A stretch of DNA of 64,000 nucleotides from Chlorobiaceae bacterium (GTDB taxonomy: Bacteria > Bacteroidota > Chlorobiia > Chlorobiales > Chlorobiaceae). Of the stretch, positions 63,081 through 64,000 are shown one piece after another. Below the pieces are notes generated by a model that saw only the letters and a list, made by a program, of their open reading frames with translations, made no database searches and had not been told where the DNA came from. The stretch covers positions 1 to 64,000 of the forward strand of contig JABDHK010000013.1 in the NCBI GenBank assembly GCA_012972835.1, given 5' to 3'. The position numbers were made by a program, and so were the translations under genes. Numbering within the stretch: position 1 is the first letter of the stretch; each line of letters begins with the position of its first letter.

Positions 63081-63188
63081 ATGCCCTGCGGAAAAAAGAG
63101 AAAACGCCATAAAATGGCTGTACACAAGCGCAAAAAGATGCGCCGTAAGAACAGGCACAAGAAGCGCCAGAGATACCAGAATAAGTAA
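63081..63188 (+). CDS. AURKAIP1/COX24-type very small basic protein
   Basis: This 35-residue open frame starts at ATG 63081 with AGAGGAAAG upstream. The product begins MPCGKKRKRHKMAVHKRKKM and ends RHKKRQRYQNK; nearly every residue is Lys, Arg or His. It matches the tiny AURKAIP1/COX24-domain proteins found in Bacteroidota and Chlorobiota, which are related to a mitochondrial ribosomal small-subunit protein. I infer that it is a ribosome-associated protein. It is easily missed because of its size. It sits just before tRNA-Lys and may share its transcript. Confidence 0.8.
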   Translation: MPCGKKRKRHKMAVHKRKKMRRKNRHKKRQRYQNK

Positions 63189-63222
63189 GTTCCGGTACTC
63201 TCCTGTACCTTGGTTATAGGTT

Positions 63223-63295
63223 GAGAATATAGCTCAGTCGGTAGAGCATCTGCCTTTTAAGCAGAGGGTCGAAGGTTCGAGTCCTTCTATTCTCA
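63223..63295 (+). tRNA. tRNA-Lys (anticodon UUU)
   Basis: A complete 73-base cloverleaf can be folded. The acceptor stem is GAGAATA with TATTCTC, the D arm contains AGCTC...GAGC, the anticodon stem TCTGC/GCAGA holds the loop CTTTTAA with anticodon TTT, and the T loop is GGTTCGAGTCC. The discriminator base is A. CCA is not encoded. Confidence 0.97.
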
Positions 63296-63325
63296 CTGAA
63301 ATCCAGTATTTCAGTGTATTGACAA

Positions 63326-63407
63326 GCCCGAGTGGTGAAATTGGTAGACACACTATCTTGAGGGGGTAGCGCCGAAAGGTGTAGGAGTTCGAATCTCCTC
63401 TCGGGCA
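63326..63407 (+). tRNA. tRNA-Leu (anticodon GAG)
   Basis: The 82-base class II tRNA has acceptor GCCCGAG paired with CTCGGGC, a long variable arm, anticodon stem CTATC/GGTAG with loop TTGAGGG (anticodon GAG), and T arm with GTTCGAATC. The discriminator is A, CCA is not encoded. It lies 30 bases after tRNA-Lys. Confidence 0.96.
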
Positions 63408-63418
63408 CTTGTTTTTTG

Positions 63419-63446
63419 TATAAAGCCGCTATCAAGCGGCTTTATA
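63419..63446 (+). terminator. Strong hairpin terminator after the tRNAs
   Basis: TATAAAGCCGCT and AGCGGCTTTATA form a perfect 12-bp stem with an ATCA loop. A T-rich tail (CATTTT) follows. It probably ends the tRNA transcript before the etfB-like gene. Confidence 0.75.
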
Positions 63447-63519
63447 CATTTTCACTCCTTTAGTCGTTTTTCCATTATACTCTCCTAAAGAACACTTCTG
63501 ATAATCAGGAATAACTTCA

Positions 63520-64000
63520 ATGAATATTGCTGTCTGTCTCTGTCAGGTGCCCGATACTGCATCGGTTATTGGATTTGTTGATGGAGCAGTAGACCGTTCA
63601 AGAGTTAATGAGGTCATGAATCCCTATGATGAATATGCCCTTGAAGAAGCAGTACGTCTTAAAGAGTGTTTTCAGCAAAGTATAGTTACTGTTTTTTGCG
63701 TGGCTCCTGATTCAGCCAGGGAGATGTTGCGCAAAGCACTTGCTCTTGGGGCTGACAGGGCTGTACGGGTGAGTTGTCCGACAGAGTTGTCCGACCCGTT
63801 TCAAACAGCAAGGGTGTTGAGTCAGGCGATTTCCGCTTATTATTCAGCGGTCTTGCCAGATCTGGTTTTTTGCGGAAAGCACTCTACAGATTTTCAAAGT
63901 GGACAGGTTCCTCCAATGCTTGCGCAGATGCTTGGTATGGCATCGGTCAGTGGAATTACCGCTCTGACGGTTTCTGGAGAGGGATTCCAGGTTGAGCGGG
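63520..64000 (+). CDS. Electron transfer flavoprotein beta subunit (3' end outside window)
   Basis: The frame is open from ATG 63520 to the window edge (160 residues). It starts MNIAVCLCQVPDTASVIGF and contains VMNPYDEYALEEAVRLKE and ALALGADRAVRV, with PDLVFCGKHSTDFQSGQVPPMLAQMLG, the conserved beta-subunit pattern (normally G-x-x-S-x-D...G-Q-x-G-x-x-L-A-x-x-L). ETF passes electrons from dehydrogenases to the quinone pool or, in bifurcating forms, to ferredoxin. An alpha-subunit gene is expected just downstream but lies outside the window. The frame was missed by simple stop-to-stop listing because its stop is outside. Confidence 0.88.
   Translation, partial: MNIAVCLCQVPDTASVIGFVDGAVDRSRVNEVMNPYDEYALEEAVRLKECFQQSIVTVFCVAPDSAREMLRKALALGADRAVRVSCPTELSDPFQTARVLSQAISAYYSAVLPDLVFCGKHSTDFQSGQVPPMLAQMLGMASVSGITALTVSGEGFQVER

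Noticed and set aside
1-64000. Insertion sequence, prophage, integrase or rRNA
   Set aside because: No transposase, integrase, phage structural gene or rRNA sequence was found on either strand.

Overview
The window looks like a chromosomal segment of a Gram-negative bacterium, and I infer a member of the Chlorobiota (green sulfur bacteria, Chlorobium/Pelodictyon-like). The outer-membrane genes (LptC-like, OmpH/Skp, MsbA-like, heptosyltransferase-like, TolC) show a diderm envelope. A type 2 isopentenyl-diphosphate isomerase next to a prenyl synthase, a GlmU-type protein with only the uridylyltransferase domain, and a 35-residue AURKAIP1/COX24-type basic protein fit the Chlorobiota/Bacteroidota side. 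The assignment rests on gene content and memory of families, not on a search.

Region 1 (1-7.6 kb, + strand) holds surface-glycan genes: two CapK/PaaK-like adenylate-forming enzymes in tandem, a GT9-like/FkbM-like fusion, a DUF6165 protein, a GT4 glycosyltransferase and a SAM methyltransferase with a regulatory domain. Region 2 (7.6-18.6 kb) is a type I secretion locus. It has a serralysin-like RTX metalloprotease on the minus strand, a coiled-coil J-domain protein, an unknown protein, a GT4 enzyme, a 70-residue DUF6447 protein, two consecutive PrtD-type ABC exporters, an HlyD-type adaptor and a TolC-type channel. I read regions 1 and 2 as a possible unit for making, decorating and exporting surface proteins. 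This is the best candidate for an undescribed system here.

Region 3 (18.6-33.4 kb, mostly minus strand) is a lipopolysaccharide or capsule cluster: a GT39/GT83-type membrane transferase, two GT2 enzymes, three poorly recognised probable glycosyltransferases, GDP-L-fucose synthesis (gmd, fcl), a GT10 fucosyltransferase, a membrane-anchored GH43-like propeller protein, an MsbA-like flippase, a GT9 and a GT4. The part from about 20.3 to 25.0 kb is clearly richer in A+T than the rest and was probably acquired by transfer.

Region 4 (33.4-64 kb) is core chromosome. It carries a CPBP protease, cdsA, an EIIA protein, hisS, and the rimP-nusA-infB-rbfA-truB-ribF-rpsO translation/transcription cluster. 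Next come yicC, gmk, an omega-like gene and a VOC protein, then a VapBC-like toxin-antitoxin pair with a clear palindromic operator. A minus-strand group follows with the glmU-type gene, panD, lptC-like, ompH, dprA, the prenyl synthase and fni, then an FtsX/LolE-type permease, an ABC exporter and a phosphohexomutase. The window ends with rpsT, ruvA, folC, rho, the 35-residue basic protein, tRNA-Lys(UUU), tRNA-Leu(GAG), a strong terminator-like hairpin and the start of an electron-transfer-flavoprotein beta gene cut by the window edge. No rRNA, CRISPR array, insertion sequence or prophage was seen.
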